From assembly GCF_002250055.1 (NCBI RefSeq), contig NZ_CP018866.1:3216501-3280500 (forward strand): a stretch of DNA of 64,000 nt, written 5' to 3'. The notes beneath the pieces were generated by a model. The model was not told where the DNA came from, did no database searches, and saw only the letters and a list, made by a program, of their open reading frames with translations. Within the stretch, counting starts at the first letter, position 1. Each line of letters starts with the position of its first letter. The translations under genes and the position numbers were made by a program. Origin of the DNA: Sutcliffiella cohnii. GTDB taxonomy: Bacteria; Bacillota; Bacilli; Bacillales; Bacillaceae_I. Positions 30,280 through 39,919 of this stretch are shown piece by piece.

Positions 30280-31048
30280 ATGATATCACCTGTGTAGGAT
30301 CGATAAATTGATCGTCTTTTTGAATGGCAAAATAAAAAACACCTTTCGTTCCATCTTCTGATGCGCTCGTTCTTCCTACTTCTGTTCCTTTTGGTACAAG
30401 GTCAAATAGTTTTACATCGACACTTCCTAACTGTCCATACCAGCTGTAAGAGCCGTCGACATGTTGTAGAATAACCGTTGTTCCTGTATCTGATTTATTG
30501 CCTGCAAATGTAACCCAGCCCTCGTTCATAGCAGTTACGGGAGCATGCACGTCTGTTTCGACCATAATGCCTTGACCGTTCGTTTCAAAATTTTCCATCA
30601 CTCTACTTGATGCTGGCACGGCATATTGAATGTCTGTTTGCTCGTTACTTGACTTGGAACCTGTTCCAGGAAAGAGTGCTAAAGCATCACCAAATTGATT
30701 TTCATACCAATTCGTAAAGGCTGCAAATTGAAAGCTTTCTTCCATGGAACGTTCCACAAATTGACGTGGTTTATCTAATACTGCTTGTGGTTGTTTGAAC
30801 ATAATAGCAATAACTAGTACTAAAATTGCGGAAGCTAATACTTTAAATAAAAAGACTTCTTTATGAAAGAGCGGATGTTCGTTCGAGCCTCCACCTTCGT
30901 ATACGGAAGTGTACGATGTTTGTCCTCCATATTTTTCGTCTTCTTTCATGACGTATGACGTTATTTGTTTTTGTTTGACACGGTTGTTTAAGCGATCGTG
31001 TTTTCGTTTCGCCGCTCTTTTTTTAAATTCTTTAACTCGATCGTTCAT
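30272..31048 (-). CDS. spoIVFA: Stage IV sporulation protein FA
   Basis: 258 residues. SpoIVFA anchors and, with BofA, inhibits SpoIVFB until the SpoIVB signal arrives. A basic cytoplasmic N-terminus (KEFKKRAAKRKHDRLNNR), one membrane helix (about residues 70-87) and an extracytoplasmic LytM/M23-like domain (VHAPVTAMNEGWVTFAGN ... GTTVILQHVDGSYSWYGQL) lacking the full zinc set are visible. Start at MNDRVKEF, five nt after GGAAGGGG; a longer frame has no ribosome site. Confidence 0.9.
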   Translation of the reverse strand: MNDRVKEFKKRAAKRKHDRLNNRVKQKQITSYVMKEDEKYGGQTSYTSVYEGGGSNEHPLFHKEVFLFKVLASAILVLVIAIMFKQPQAVLDKPRQFVERSMEESFQFAAFTNWYENQFGDALALFPGTGSKSSNEQTDIQYAVPASSRVMENFETNGQGIMVETDVHAPVTAMNEGWVTFAGNKSDTGTTVILQHVDGSYSWYGQLGSVDVKLFDLVPKGTEVGRTSASEDGTKGVFYFAIQKDDQFIDPTQVISFE

Positions 31049-31170
31049 ATAGACCCCTTCCCCCCGCTTTGTTTGTACCATCATATGACTTGTCCGGCTC
31101 TAATATGACCAAGCCTTGGAGGAAATTTTGTTTTGTTTGGATGAGGGTCTAGCTGAAAATAGACGTGTTT

Positions 31171-31243
31171 AGAAAAATAGCATTTAATTATAGACAACAT
31201 TGATTATTGTTATACGTTTAGCTAGTCCGTTTCACTCGCTGTT
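31171..31243. repeat. Dispersed mosaic repeat, copy 2 (left end only)
   Basis: From AGAAAAATAGCATTTAATTA through GACAACATTGATTATTGTTA to TAGTCCGTTTCACTCGCTG this follows copy 1 (7517-7590) almost base for base, then similarity stops. The GC-rich core and right end are absent. Confidence 0.75.
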
Positions 31244-31351
31244 TTAATTCACATCGAACCACCTATTTCATCTCGCCTGATGCAAATTTATTCACGGCAT
31301 GCTATTCTTTCTCTTGCACCTATCCATTTTAAATAATTGCCTTTACAGGAC

Positions 31352-31393
31352 GTAAAGAAAGCGACTCTCACAAAATGTGAAAGTCGCTTTTAA
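31352..31393 (-). terminator. Terminator of minCD
   Basis: Stem AAAGCGACTCTCACA / TGTGAAAGTCGCTTT (31358-31390) with one mismatch and a 3-nt loop; TTTCTTT follows in the minus direction. Confidence 0.8.
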
Positions 31394-31404
31394 TTGTTTT
31401 TGTA

Positions 31405-32205
31405 TTATCGTACACCAAAGAATTTTTTGAGTTTGAACATAACGCCTCTATTGTCGTCTTCTAGCGATTGTAGTGGAACCGATTCACCTAAAATGCGTCT
31501 TGCGATGTTTCGATATGCGATGGACGCTTTGCTCGTTGGGTCCATTGCAATTGGCTCCCCGCTATTAGATGCACGAATAACACTATCGTCATCAGCGACA
31601 ATTCCAATAATATCAATTGCTAAAATAGAAACGATTTCGTCTACATCTAACATTTCGCCATTTTTTACCATATGGTTACGAATACGATTGATTACTAGTT
31701 TTGGAGGTTCGATACGGTCCTCTTTTTCTAGTAAACCGATAATTCGATCCGCATCACGAACAGAAGATATTTCTGGCGTTGTTACAACAATGGCACGGTC
31801 CGCTCCAGCGATAGCATTTTGGAATCCTTGTTCGATACCAGCTGGGCAATCAATAATAATATAATCATAGTCTTGCTTTAATTCGTCTATTAATTTTTTC
31901 ATTTGCTCCGGTTTTACAGCAGTTTTATCACTAGTTTGGGCTGCTGGTAAAAGCTTTAAGCATTCAAAACGTTTATCTGTAATTAAGGCTTGATGTGTTT
32001 TGCATCGTCCTTCTACTACGTCTACTAAATCGTAAATAATGCGGTTTTCTAACCCCATGACTACGTCTAAATTACGTAATCCTATATCTGTATCGATTAA
32101 ACATACTCTTTTTCCCGATAATGCTAGAGCTGTTCCAATATTTGCACTTGTCGTCGTTTTACCGACTCCACCTTTACCAGAAGTAATTACAATAGCCTCT
32201 CCCAC
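31405..32205 (-). CDS. minD: Septum site-determining ATPase MinD
   Basis: 266 residues, ParA/MinD ATPase. The deviant Walker A KGGVGKTT begins near residue 10, DTDIGLRNLDVVMGLENR and IIIDCPAGIEQGF are typical, and the C-terminal amphipathic membrane helix is MFKLKKFFGVR. MinD recruits MinC to the poles to block division there. It is 3 nt after minC. In B. subtilis minCD is also the end of the mre operon. Confidence 0.97.
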   Translation of the reverse strand: MGEAIVITSGKGGVGKTTTSANIGTALALSGKRVCLIDTDIGLRNLDVVMGLENRIIYDLVDVVEGRCKTHQALITDKRFECLKLLPAAQTSDKTAVKPEQMKKLIDELKQDYDYIIIDCPAGIEQGFQNAIAGADRAIVVTTPEISSVRDADRIIGLLEKEDRIEPPKLVINRIRNHMVKNGEMLDVDEIVSILAIDIIGIVADDDSVIRASNSGEPIAMDPTSKASIAYRNIARRILGESVPLQSLEDDNRGVMFKLKKFFGVR

Positions 32206-32208
32206 TTG

Positions 32209-32892
32209 TTACATTCTCCTTTCAAGCCTTGTTAACATCGGTCTTAGATGCGAAAGCATTTGTAAGCGGTCAATGACAATATTCTTATCTAGAATATAGG
32301 CGCATTCCATCTCATTCGATCCTTCTAGCTGTTCCGATAAGTCTGGCGCGCGATTAATCGTATCACTAATGGAAAGCAGTGTTGGCTTCATAATACTTGC
32401 TGCTATGATGGCATCATCTTTTTCAGCTTGTCCAGCATAGGCACTTCCTCGTAAGGAGCCCATTACAAATATATTTCCTCCTGCTTTCACCGTTCCTCCT
32501 GGATTTACATCTCCTACTAATAGAAGATCTCCTTCCACTTCCAGAACTTGCCCCGATCGAATCATTTTCGCGACAGTAACAATTTCAGATTCACGCTTCC
32601 ACGCTAATGCTTCTTCCTTTGTTACAACATTACTCTCAATTGATTCTACAATAAGATTTTTCTTGCTGCGTATAATATCTCGTAGTTTTTCTTTTTGTTT
32701 ATTTGTTACATATCGGTTACCGACTTTCAGCCGGACTCCTAGCAATGGAGAATCATCTTGGTTGCTATTCGATGTTAGCTTCCGTTCTATTTCTTCTACT
32801 AATTCTTGAAACGAGCACGTATCATCGAGATGCAACGTAAGTCCTTCTTTTGTTCCCTTTATTGTTACATATTGTTGTTTTTGTTTACTCAC
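32209..32892 (-). CDS. minC: Septum site-determining protein MinC
   Basis: 227 residues, FtsZ assembly inhibitor. The N-terminal domain begins [23 protein letters not shown]; the C-terminal beta-helix has the glycine pattern [32 protein letters not shown] start (SKQKQQ...) is preferred, six nt after GAGGTG; the frame runs 11 codons further upstream without a ribosome site. Confidence 0.95.
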   Translation of the reverse strand: MSKQKQQYVTIKGTKEGLTLHLDDTCSFQELVEEIERKLTSNSNQDDSPLLGVRLKVGNRYVTNKQKEKLRDIIRSKKNLIVESIESNVVTKEEALAWKRESEIVTVAKMIRSGQVLEVEGDLLLVGDVNPGGTVKAGGNIFVMGSLRGSAYAGQAEKDDAIIAASIMKPTLLSISDTINRAPDLSEQLEGSNEMECAYILDKNIVIDRLQMLSHLRPMLTRLERRM

Positions 32893-33013
32893 GACGTTCA
32901 CCTCAACGTATAACCAATTCGACACAAGGAATCGTAAATCCTTTTTCCTACTCCTATTTTAATTGTATAGAAAAAATAAAAAAAAGAAAGACTTCGTTTT
33001 AAACTAAATAATA

Positions 33014-33532
33014 TTAATCTTCATTTTCATAATAAATAAGTTTTTCACAAAATTTCTTTAAAGGATACATTAAGAGAATTGTCGCTATTCCATTAAACGC
33101 TAATGTTGGTACTAAACGTAATAACAAAAATTCTTGCTGTACCATCCTTGTACTACCAATAATGGAATGAACTCCATATGCAAAATATTCGACAAGTGTA
33201 ATCCCTATTAGTGTTACAAAAAACACAACGACAACGTTTGCGTGTACGATTTTCATTATTTTAGAAACAATATAAGACATAACGGTGAAAGCAAACATGT
33301 ATATTCCAATAATGTCGGTATATACAACGTCATACAATAAACCGAAAAGAAAGCTATATACAAGTCCATACGACTCGTTAGCAAAAATGGTTACTAGTAT
33401 AAGAGAAATAATGATTAATCTTGGAACGATAATCCATTCTTCATTCATTTGACGGAGAGGAGTGACATCAATGAAAATACTATCTAAGATGAACAGCGAT
33501 AGGATGATAAGTGGTAAGAAATATTTCCTCAC
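33014..33532 (-). CDS. mreD: Rod shape-determining protein MreD
   Basis: 172 residues with about five hydrophobic helices and little else, the usual form of MreD. It works with MreB and MreC in the elongasome that guides lateral wall synthesis. The start overlaps the mreC stop (ATGA). A gap of about 120 bp separates it from minC. Confidence 0.93.
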   Translation of the reverse strand: MRKYFLPLIILSLFILDSIFIDVTPLRQMNEEWIIVPRLIIISLILVTIFANESYGLVYSFLFGLLYDVVYTDIIGIYMFAFTVMSYIVSKIMKIVHANVVVVFFVTLIGITLVEYFAYGVHSIIGSTRMVQQEFLLLRLVPTLAFNGIATILLMYPLKKFCEKLIYYENED

Positions 33533-34434
33533 TCCGCTTCCTCCTCTAGGTCTTCTTCCTCAACTTCTTCTTCAACCTCAAACGAATCAAGTTCTGATAC
33601 CATGTTTCTTTTCACAATCATCACTTGTCTAATATCGTAAAAATCTGCAGCTGGAAGCACGTATGCCATTTTTGTTAAACCGTACTCATCTGGAACTACT
33701 TCTAACACTTCACCGATGAATAACCCTTCTGGGAAAATCCCACCAAGACCAGACGTTAATACTTTTTGACCTTCTTCAATATCCATATCATGTTTAATTC
33801 GTTTTAATAGTAAAGCCCCTCGCTCTTCGTCCCAGCCTTCAATTAAACCGAAAACCGTTTCTCCATCTGTTTGAACGTAGGCAGAGATTCTATTTTGTGG
33901 GTCTAACGAACTTAACAGTTGAACAGTAGAAGTAAATGGTGTGGTAGCTTTTACTTTACCAATTAGTCCGTTTGCCGTGATTACGGCCATATTTTGCTCG
34001 ATGCCGTTTTGTTTCCCTTTGTTAATTATAATTTGCTCGCGCCATTGGTCTGGGTTACGCCCAATAACGGTTGCTGGAGTAGGATCGTAATCACGCAACG
34101 TTTCTACTTCACCAACTAGCTCTCTAAATTCACTGTTTTCTTTTTCTAACTGTTGAACTTGCGTCTCTAAGAGCGTGTATTCTTCTAGTCTAGCACGAAG
34201 AATTTTGTTCTCCTCGTAAGTGTTTTTCAGTTGATCAACATTCTCAAAGAAACCCGCGACGTAATGTGCGGGTTTATAGAAAATGTTTTGGACAAAACCG
34301 GTCGTATCTTTTAAAAATTGTTCAGGCCATGTTAATCCGTCCCGTTCTTTTAAAGAGAAACCTATTAATGCCACTAGAAAAATTAAGCTCACTAACAAGA
34401 TGATCAATCTTTTGTTAAGGAAAAATTGTGGCAC
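33529..34434 (-). CDS. mreC: Rod shape-determining protein MreC
   Basis: 301 residues. One membrane helix (about 8-26), a coiled coil (about 60-105, VDQLKNTYEENKILRARLEEYTLLETQVQQLEKEN...), then the double beta-barrel extracytoplasmic domain with ATVIGRNPDQWREQIIINKG and GLIGKVKATTPFTSTVQLL. The last 14 residues are almost entirely Glu. It bridges MreB with membrane and periplasm-side wall enzymes. Confidence 0.95.
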   Translation of the reverse strand: MPQFFLNKRLIILLVSLIFLVALIGFSLKERDGLTWPEQFLKDTTGFVQNIFYKPAHYVAGFFENVDQLKNTYEENKILRARLEEYTLLETQVQQLEKENSEFRELVGEVETLRDYDPTPATVIGRNPDQWREQIIINKGKQNGIEQNMAVITANGLIGKVKATTPFTSTVQLLSSLDPQNRISAYVQTDGETVFGLIEGWDEERGALLLKRIKHDMDIEEGQKVLTSGLGGIFPEGLFIGEVLEVVPDEYGLTKMAYVLPAADFYDIRQVMIVKRNMVSELDSFEVEEEVEEEDLEEEAE

Positions 34435-34453
34435 TTTTTCACACCTTCTTTAT

Positions 34454-35470
34454 TTAACGATAATCTTTTGCTTTTTTCTTAAATTGATCAATATAATCTA
34501 ACGATTTACCAGTTCCGATTGCAACACAATCTAATGGGTTTTCTGCAATTAAAACAGGCATTTTTGTTTCTTCTGCTATTACTTTGTCTAAATTACGTAG
34601 TAGCGCACCGCCTCCAGTTAGGACAATTCCACGGTCCATAATATCTGCTGCTAATTCTGGCGGTGTACGTTCTAACGTCGCTTTTACAGAGTCAACAATA
34701 GCTGTTACTGTATCTTTTAATGCATCTGCCACTTCATCAGCAGAAATTTCAATCGTTTTCGGTAAACCAGTTAATAGGTCACGTCCACGAATATCCATCG
34801 GTTCAATGCCTTCCGTGTCGCCAGCAGAGCCTACTTCTAATTTTAACTGCTCAGCTGTTCGTTCACCAATCATTAAGTTGTAATGCTTACGGATGTATGA
34901 AATAACCGCGTCATCCATTTCATCTCCAGCAACGCGAATCGATTGGCTCGTAACGATACCACCTAAAGAGATGATTGCTACTTCTGTTGTACCTCCACCA
35001 ATATCAACAACCATACTCCCTGTTGGTTCCATTACCGGTAAGTTAGCACCGATTGCTGCAGCAAATGGTTCTTCAATCGTATAAGCATCACGTGCTCCTG
35101 CTTGTCTCGTTGCATCGATTACTGCACGCTCTTCTACAGCTGTAATGCCTGACGGTACACATACCATTACGTACGGCTTACGAGCAAACATTCCTTTGTT
35201 TTTGAGCGCTTTTTTTATGTAATATTTCATCATCGTTGCAGTTGTTTCGTAATCAGCAATAACACCGTCTTTCATAGGACGTAATGCTACTACATTTCCT
35301 GGCGTACGACCAATCATGTTTTTTGCATCATTACCGACTGCGACAATGTTTTTTGTATCTGTTTGTAAAGCGACAACAGACGGTTCCCTTACAACGATAC
35401 CTTTACCTTTTATAAAAACTAACGTATTAGCTGTTCCTAAATCTATACCAAGATCTCTCGTACCAAACAT
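34454..35470 (-). CDS. mreB: Rod shape-determining actin-like protein MreB
   Basis: 338 residues, actin-fold ATPase that forms membrane-associated filaments. The N-terminus [26 protein letters not shown] contains phosphate loop 1; [15 protein letters not shown] is phosphate loop 2 and [15 protein letters not shown] the adenosine motif. First gene of mreBCD-minCD. The 277-bp upstream gap has TATAAT-like boxes (35655-35660 and 35716-35721, minus strand) without convincing -35 partners. Confidence 0.97.
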   Translation of the reverse strand: MFGTRDLGIDLGTANTLVFIKGKGIVVREPSVVALQTDTKNIVAVGNDAKNMIGRTPGNVVALRPMKDGVIADYETTATMMKYYIKKALKNKGMFARKPYVMVCVPSGITAVEERAVIDATRQAGARDAYTIEEPFAAAIGANLPVMEPTGSMVVDIGGGTTEVAIISLGGIVTSQSIRVAGDEMDDAVISYIRKHYNLMIGERTAEQLKLEVGSAGDTEGIEPMDIRGRDLLTGLPKTIEISADEVADALKDTVTAIVDSVKATLERTPPELAADIMDRGIVLTGGGALLRNLDKVIAEETKMPVLIAENPLDCVAIGTGKSLDYIDQFKKKAKDYR

Positions 35471-35747
35471 ATTATTGTATCTCCCTTTCTGATACTATTT
35501 CCATTATTTCTTTGATGACTGATATTTTTGAGAGGTGATCATGTATGGACGAAATTGCCCATCTATATTGTTCGTTCCATGTTGTTTTTTAATGATGGTA
35601 AAAACAAAAAGAATTGAGAATGTGGACTCATGCGTTCATCCACAATACGTTCTAATTATACTTTCCAATTTAAAAATATATATGAGGACTTTTCCTCTCA
35701 AAACTCATGAATAATATTATAGCGTACAGTAGCAAAAAATCATAGTA

Positions 35748-36437
35748 TTACACGTACCCTTTTTCTTTTAAACTAACGAATTTTTGATCACCAATGATAA
35801 TATGATCTAACAGTTCAATACCGATTAATTTCCCACATTCATTTAAACGTTTTGTTACTTCGATATCTTCTCTGCTTGGTGCTGGATCTCCGGACGGGTG
35901 ATTATGAGCACAAATAAAAGAAGCAGCGGAGCGACGAAAAGCTTCTTTAAATATTTCTCTAGGATGTACGATCGATGCGTTTAAGCTTCCGATAAATATC
36001 GTTTGTTGGTGAAGCACTTGATTTTTTGTATTTAAATATAAACATACAAAATGCTCTTGGGATAAAAATCGCATATCTTCCATTACATAGTTTGCTGCAT
36101 CTTGTGGAGAGCGGATAACGTAACGGTCCTCATATTGTAGACGATGTATACGTCTTCCGAGTTCTACCGCAGCTAAAATTTGTACAGCTTTCGCTTCTCC
36201 GATTCCTCTAATATTGGTCATCTCTTCAATTGATGCATCTTTTAATAGCCGAAGACCTTCAAAAGACGTTAATAACCTGTTTGCTAGTTGAATGACGGAT
36301 TCTTTTTGTGAGCCGGTTCGAAGTAGTATGGCAAGTAGTTCATGGTTAGATAGGCTTTTCGGCCCTTCTTTAATAAGTCGTTCTCGCGGTCTTTCATCTT
36401 CTGGATAATCCCTTATCATTAATGGTAAAGCTTTCAA
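35748..36437 (-). CDS. radC: RadC/JAB-domain protein (MPN+ metalloprotein)
   Basis: 229 residues. An N-terminal helix-hairpin-helix-like domain (LSNHELLAILLRTGSQKESVIQLANRLL ... NIRGIGEAKAVQILAA) precedes a JAB1/MPN+ domain with the metal site HNHPSGDPAPSREDIEVT. The old DNA-repair assignment of radC is doubtful; the biochemical role is not settled. The radC-mre linkage is typical of Bacilli. Confidence 0.93.
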   Translation of the reverse strand: MKALPLMIRDYPEDERPRERLIKEGPKSLSNHELLAILLRTGSQKESVIQLANRLLTSFEGLRLLKDASIEEMTNIRGIGEAKAVQILAAVELGRRIHRLQYEDRYVIRSPQDAANYVMEDMRFLSQEHFVCLYLNTKNQVLHQQTIFIGSLNASIVHPREIFKEAFRRSAASFICAHNHPSGDPAPSREDIEVTKRLNECGKLIGIELLDHIIIGDQKFVSLKEKGYV

Positions 36438-36480
36438 CTCTTATCCTCCTTACATACGATGATAAGGGCAAGACGTCCAT

Positions 36481-37047
36481 TTAAAATTGAGATAATTCAC
36501 GCACTGTTCTAGCCAAAGGTAGTCCAACAACAGAAAAATAATCACCATCAATTTTTTTCACGAATAAAGCACCTAACGTTTGAATTCCATATGCACCTGC
36601 TTTATCCATCGGATCTTTACTTTCTATATATTGTTCAATTTCTTGACTGGATAATTCCCAAAACGTAACAGAAGTTTTTTCGTAGAAGACTTTTTCTTGT
36701 TGTGCAGAACATATTGCGACACCTGTAATAACGTGGTGCGTTTGTCCACTTAAACTAGATAGCATCTCATAAGCATCCGCTTCGTTTTTAGGCTTTCCTA
36801 AAATATTATTTTTTAGGACAACAATTGTATCTGCACCTATAACAATTGCATCACTTTCATCTTTCCATACATCTTTTGCTTTTTGTAAAGCTAAACTCAT
36901 TGCAAGTTTTTCTGGAGATTCGTTTGGATCAAATGTTTCTTCAATAGAGCTGACTTTCACTTCGAAGGAGAGATTTACTTGTTGGAGCAATTCCTTTCTT
37001 CGTGGAGACCCTGAGGCTAAAATGAGGCGTTTCATCTGTTTGTTCAC
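36481..37047 (-). CDS. maf: Nucleoside triphosphate pyrophosphatase Maf
   Basis: 188 residues. The signature LILASGSPRRKELL is at the N-terminus, with IGADTIVVL and KAGAYGIQTLGALFVKKIDGDYFSVVGLPL downstream. Maf proteins hydrolyse dTTP/UTP and modified nucleotides; overexpression in B. subtilis blocks septation. Order maf-radC-mreB is conserved in the group. Confidence 0.95.
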   Translation of the reverse strand: MNKQMKRLILASGSPRRKELLQQVNLSFEVKVSSIEETFDPNESPEKLAMSLALQKAKDVWKDESDAIVIGADTIVVLKNNILGKPKNEADAYEMLSSLSGQTHHVITGVAICSAQQEKVFYEKTSVTFWELSSQEIEQYIESKDPMDKAGAYGIQTLGALFVKKIDGDYFSVVGLPLARTVRELSQF

Positions 37048-37449
37048 CTTTCTATATTGGGATTAGTTTCAGAAATGAGAGATACATATCTATCGTACCA
37101 AAAAAATAAGTATTGGACAATTATGGATAATATTTTCATTAGAATATTTGCTTTTTACAGGTCAGTGTGATGAGGTACACATCAATTATTATTTTATTAT
37201 ACGTTTTTAGTTAGTCCGTTGCACTTCGCTACAGGTGCTCGCTTGGTCGACCGTACCGCGACGTCCTGTCGCACGGTCGACACTAGCACGTCCTGTGCGT
37301 CGCCGCGGGGAGGGAGTCAAGTGTCTTCCGCTCCGTTCCACTCACAATTCTGGACCGTGAATAGAAAAAACTTAACCCAGTTAATTTTTTATTAGGATGG
37401 GTATCTACCCTTTTATAATAGCCAAAAAAGGGAGCGAAAAGAAGCTCCC
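37048..37449. other. Gene-free stretch between maf and spoIIB
   Basis: About 400 bases. It contains copy 3 of the dispersed repeat and the spoIIB terminator; I see no credible coding frame. Confidence 0.7.
37179..37368. repeat. Dispersed GC-rich mosaic repeat, copy 3
   Basis: The left end TTAGTCCGTTGCACTTCGCT and right end CTTCCGCTCCGTTCCACTC match copy 1, but the core differs: an almost perfect hairpin from GTCGACCGT to ACGGTCGAC (37246-37281) and a small one, GCAC GTCCT GTGC (37286-37298). Much richer in GC than its flanks. Confidence 0.8.
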
Positions 37450-37452
37450 TTA
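37423..37452 (-). terminator. Terminator of spoIIB
   Basis: Perfect 8-bp stem AAGGGAGC / GCTCCCTT overlapping the spoIIB stop codon; TTTTTTGG follows in the minus direction. Confidence 0.85.
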
Positions 37453-38517
37453 ATTTGTTAGTATGGATGTAATGTTTAATAATTTTTGTTGTGCTTTCCA
37501 AAGTTCTTCTTTTGATTGACTAGACGCATATGTTTGCACGTTCGTAAAAGCTCCAACGATTTCTTCTTTTATTTTGACCATACTTTCTGATAATGATTCA
37601 TTGGAAACACTCGCAATCTTTTCTGCACGAGCTCTTGAGGCTGCTAATGCTTGTTCGTCTACAGAGCTGCCTGAAAGTAGCTTGGAAGATAGAGTTACGA
37701 GTTCAGCAAATAAAGGCTGTGCCTCTTCCATCATCGCTACGTCTTGCTCTGTTAAACCGGTCCAAGACTTTTCTGGTATAAGGAAATCTTTCGCATACTC
37801 TTCTTCTGTTCCTAACGCTTTCATCGCATCTACACTGTCGCCAATCGCAACGAATACGAATATTTTATCGTTTTCTATCGAGATACCTGCCATTCCTTTT
37901 TGTTCGTAAGTACGAGCCACTTCATTCGCACCATCTTTTGAAGAAAACACTCCACCTTGTAGGACCGCAACCGGAAGGGAAGGAAACGTATACGACCCAG
38001 TTCCTGCTGGAGGATCGCCACTTTCATTTTCGTTTGTTTTTTCTCCATCTGGAATCGGATTAAATACTGGGGCACTCGGTTCTGTAGGAGTTGATGCAAT
38101 GTTCATCGCATACAGTATGACACCACCAAATCCTAAACCTACCCCGATTGCCAACATAATAGAAATAATCCATTGTTTCGATGGGGAAAATGAGGACTTT
38201 TTCTTCCAACTAGATTTGGAAGGTTTCCCCCCTTTAGGTTTTCCTTGATTTAATGCACGTAAATCTTCTATGTAAGAGGTAGAAGTACTATTCTGTTCCT
38301 TCTCTTCTTTTTTTTCGATTACTTCTTTATCAGGGAGAACCCAATCAAATTCTTCTTCCTTTTCGATCGCTGCAGCTGTTTCATCGACGATAATAATTGG
38401 TCTTCCTTCGTCGGTTTCGTCTTGTAAAGTCGGTGCGTCATTTTTTTTCATATTTTTCTTTTCTTCCACAACTCTTTTTTTTCCGTTTATATTAATTTTT
38501 ACTTCTTGCTCTTTCAC
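37450..38517 (-). CDS. spoIIB: Stage II sporulation protein B (SPOR-domain protein)
   Basis: 355 residues. SpoIIB helps dissolve septal peptidoglycan at the start of engulfment. A charged cytoplasmic region (about 1-115) is followed by one membrane helix (about 117-139) and an outer part with a SPOR-like fold (SLPVAVLQGGVFSSKDGANEVARTYEQKGMAGISIENDKIFVFVAIGDSVDAMKAL). A GTG start (KEQEVKI...) is chosen, eight nt after GGAGGTG. Position between maf and the prepilin peptidase region equals that of B. subtilis spoIIB. SPOR domains usually bind denuded glycan at septa. Confidence 0.88.
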   Translation of the reverse strand: MKEQEVKININGKKRVVEEKKNMKKNDAPTLQDETDEGRPIIIVDETAAAIEKEEEFDWVLPDKEVIEKKEEKEQNSTSTSYIEDLRALNQGKPKGGKPSKSSWKKKSSFSPSKQWIISIMLAIGVGLGFGGVILYAMNIASTPTEPSAPVFNPIPDGEKTNENESGDPPAGTGSYTFPSLPVAVLQGGVFSSKDGANEVARTYEQKGMAGISIENDKIFVFVAIGDSVDAMKALGTEEEYAKDFLIPEKSWTGLTEQDVAMMEEAQPLFAELVTLSSKLLSGSSVDEQALAASRARAEKIASVSNESLSESMVKIKEEIVGAFTNVQTYASSQSKEELWKAQQKLLNITSILTN

Positions 38518-38570
38518 GAAAGTTTCACCTCCACATACTATGTCGATTTTTTCCATCCTATCATAATGAT

Positions 38571-38606
38571 AAAAAAAAAGAACAAGACTTTTGTCGTCTT
38601 GTTCTA
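38571..38606 (-). terminator. Terminator of the type IV pilus operon
   Basis: Stem AGAACAAGAC / GTCTTGTTCT (ends 38579 and 38605), followed in the minus direction by nine T. It lies 30 nt after the pilO stop and separates the pilus operon from spoIIB. Confidence 0.92.
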
Positions 38607-38635
38607 ATTGTTTTCCGACATATTTTTCGTTTTTT

Positions 38636-39334
38636 TTAAGAGCCTCGAAACGGGTTCGATTTATTGCTAGGCTCTGGCACGAAAATTGGCGGTAAATCTT
38701 CTATTAAATCTTGCAATTCTGGGTGATAAAAAGCGGATAGTGAAACAGAAAACGTAAGAGTAGATGCTTCTTGCCCTAGAGACGTTACTTCCGGTGTTCC
38801 TGAGAAAGTAACTGATTCTATTTGCGTTATTCTCGTTAAGTTTTCTACTTCTGATAGAAACGCTTTTAAATCTTCGTACGTATCTGCTTGAACAGTTAAG
38901 TTCATCGTAAGCTTTTTAAGCCCTTCTGGTAACGGAATACCAGGTAGCTCTTCAGCTAGTTCTTCCGATTGTACGTACTCATCTAAAGTCGAAGTAGTTA
39001 CTGCTTCTTCACCAAAGTTCGTATTCGTAATTAACGCTCCTGAAATCGTTTCTGCTTTTTCTAGCTCTAATATCATTTGCTCCACAAAAGGTGCAACCGG
39101 AACTTTACGCTGTAGCTCAACCGTACTATCCAGAAGATTAGCAAGGATATTTCTTTCTTGTTCTTCTAGCACTTGTAATAATTGCTCTTCCACTTGAAGC
39201 TGAGACTGTAAACTATTTAATTCTACTTGCTTTGGTGAGTATAGAGCATAATAAAATAATAAAATAGCAAGTAAGAGAGTAGCTACAACCGATCCGAGAA
39301 TGATGTAATGTATTTTTTGTAGTTCAATATTCAT
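38636..39334 (-). CDS. pilO: Type IV pilus assembly protein PilO-like
   Basis: 232 residues. A single membrane helix (about 11-31) is followed by a coiled coil (QVELNSLQSQLQVEEQLLQVLEEQERN) and a ferredoxin-like alpha/beta domain (PEGLKKLTMNLTVQADTYEDLKAFLSEVENLTRITQIESVTF), the architecture of PilO. With PilM and PilN it forms the inner alignment complex that connects the cytoplasmic motor and the pilus platform. The start overlaps the pilN stop by ATGA. Sequence identity within the family is low, so the call rests on architecture and on position after pilM-pilN. Confidence 0.85.
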   Translation of the reverse strand: MNIELQKIHYIILGSVVATLLLAILLFYYALYSPKQVELNSLQSQLQVEEQLLQVLEEQERNILANLLDSTVELQRKVPVAPFVEQMILELEKAETISGALITNTNFGEEAVTTSTLDEYVQSEELAEELPGIPLPEGLKKLTMNLTVQADTYEDLKAFLSEVENLTRITQIESVTFSGTPEVTSLGQEASTLTFSVSLSAFYHPELQDLIEDLPPIFVPEPSNKSNPFRGS

Positions 39335-39918
39335 TCCTCATCCTCCTGCCCTTGCTGCTCCTTCGCATACTCTTTATTTAAAATAATCGAATATTGACCA
39401 ACGTATCGTGGTAATACGTCATTATTCTCTTCATTTTGTAAGTTCGTTGTAGATATTGAGGAAAGATTTACTTCTTTGAAATAGTCCGATTCATTTAAGT
39501 GATTTAAATAATAAGCAGCATCTCTAGAAGAATCAAACTGAACAGCTACATTAACGGAACTGTCTTCATTATAGGAAAAGTTTTGAACTAATCCACGATC
39601 TGGTAGTAAACCAACAAGGTGGTTTAAAATAGGAACCATTTCTGTCGGATAACTTTCTGCCCATTGTACAGTCGTCTCTAACTTTTGAGCTGAAGTAGTT
39701 TGTTGTGGCGAACGCATATTAACTTCCTTTGCCTCTCTTAATTGCGATACTACCGTTAATTCAGACTCTACTTCGCTAATCTCTTTGTTTAAAGTAGATT
39801 GAAAAATGAATAATGAAATAGTTACAATTAAAGCTAAAACAATTGAAATAGCAATAACGATAGGTACGGTTACGTTTCGGGCTTGTTTCTTTGGTAATAA
39901 ATCTATTTCAACTAACAT
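39331..39918 (-). CDS. pilN: Type IV pilus assembly protein PilN-like
   Basis: 195 residues. The N-terminus MLVEIDLLPKK is the conserved cytoplasmic segment that binds PilM (INLLP-like motif in PilN). One membrane helix (about 18-41), a short coiled coil and a PilN-type domain follow. One base separates it from pilM. Confidence 0.87.
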   Translation of the reverse strand: MLVEIDLLPKKQARNVTVPIVIAISIVLALIVTISLFIFQSTLNKEISEVESELTVVSQLREAKEVNMRSPQQTTSAQKLETTVQWAESYPTEMVPILNHLVGLLPDRGLVQNFSYNEDSSVNVAVQFDSSRDAAYYLNHLNESDYFKEVNLSSISTTNLQNEENNDVLPRYVGQYSIILNKEYAKEQQGQEDEE

Positions 39919-39919
39919 A

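Larger units (their letters stand above)
31049..31404. other. Gene-free stretch upstream of spoIVFA
   Basis: About 350 bases between minD and spoIVFA. It holds a truncated copy of the dispersed repeat (left end only) and the minD terminator. I see no coding frame. Confidence 0.7.

Noticed and set aside
37179-37368. Insertion sequence or prophage attachment site
   Set aside because: No transposase or integrase frame and no target duplication can be seen; it is too short for an autonomous element.
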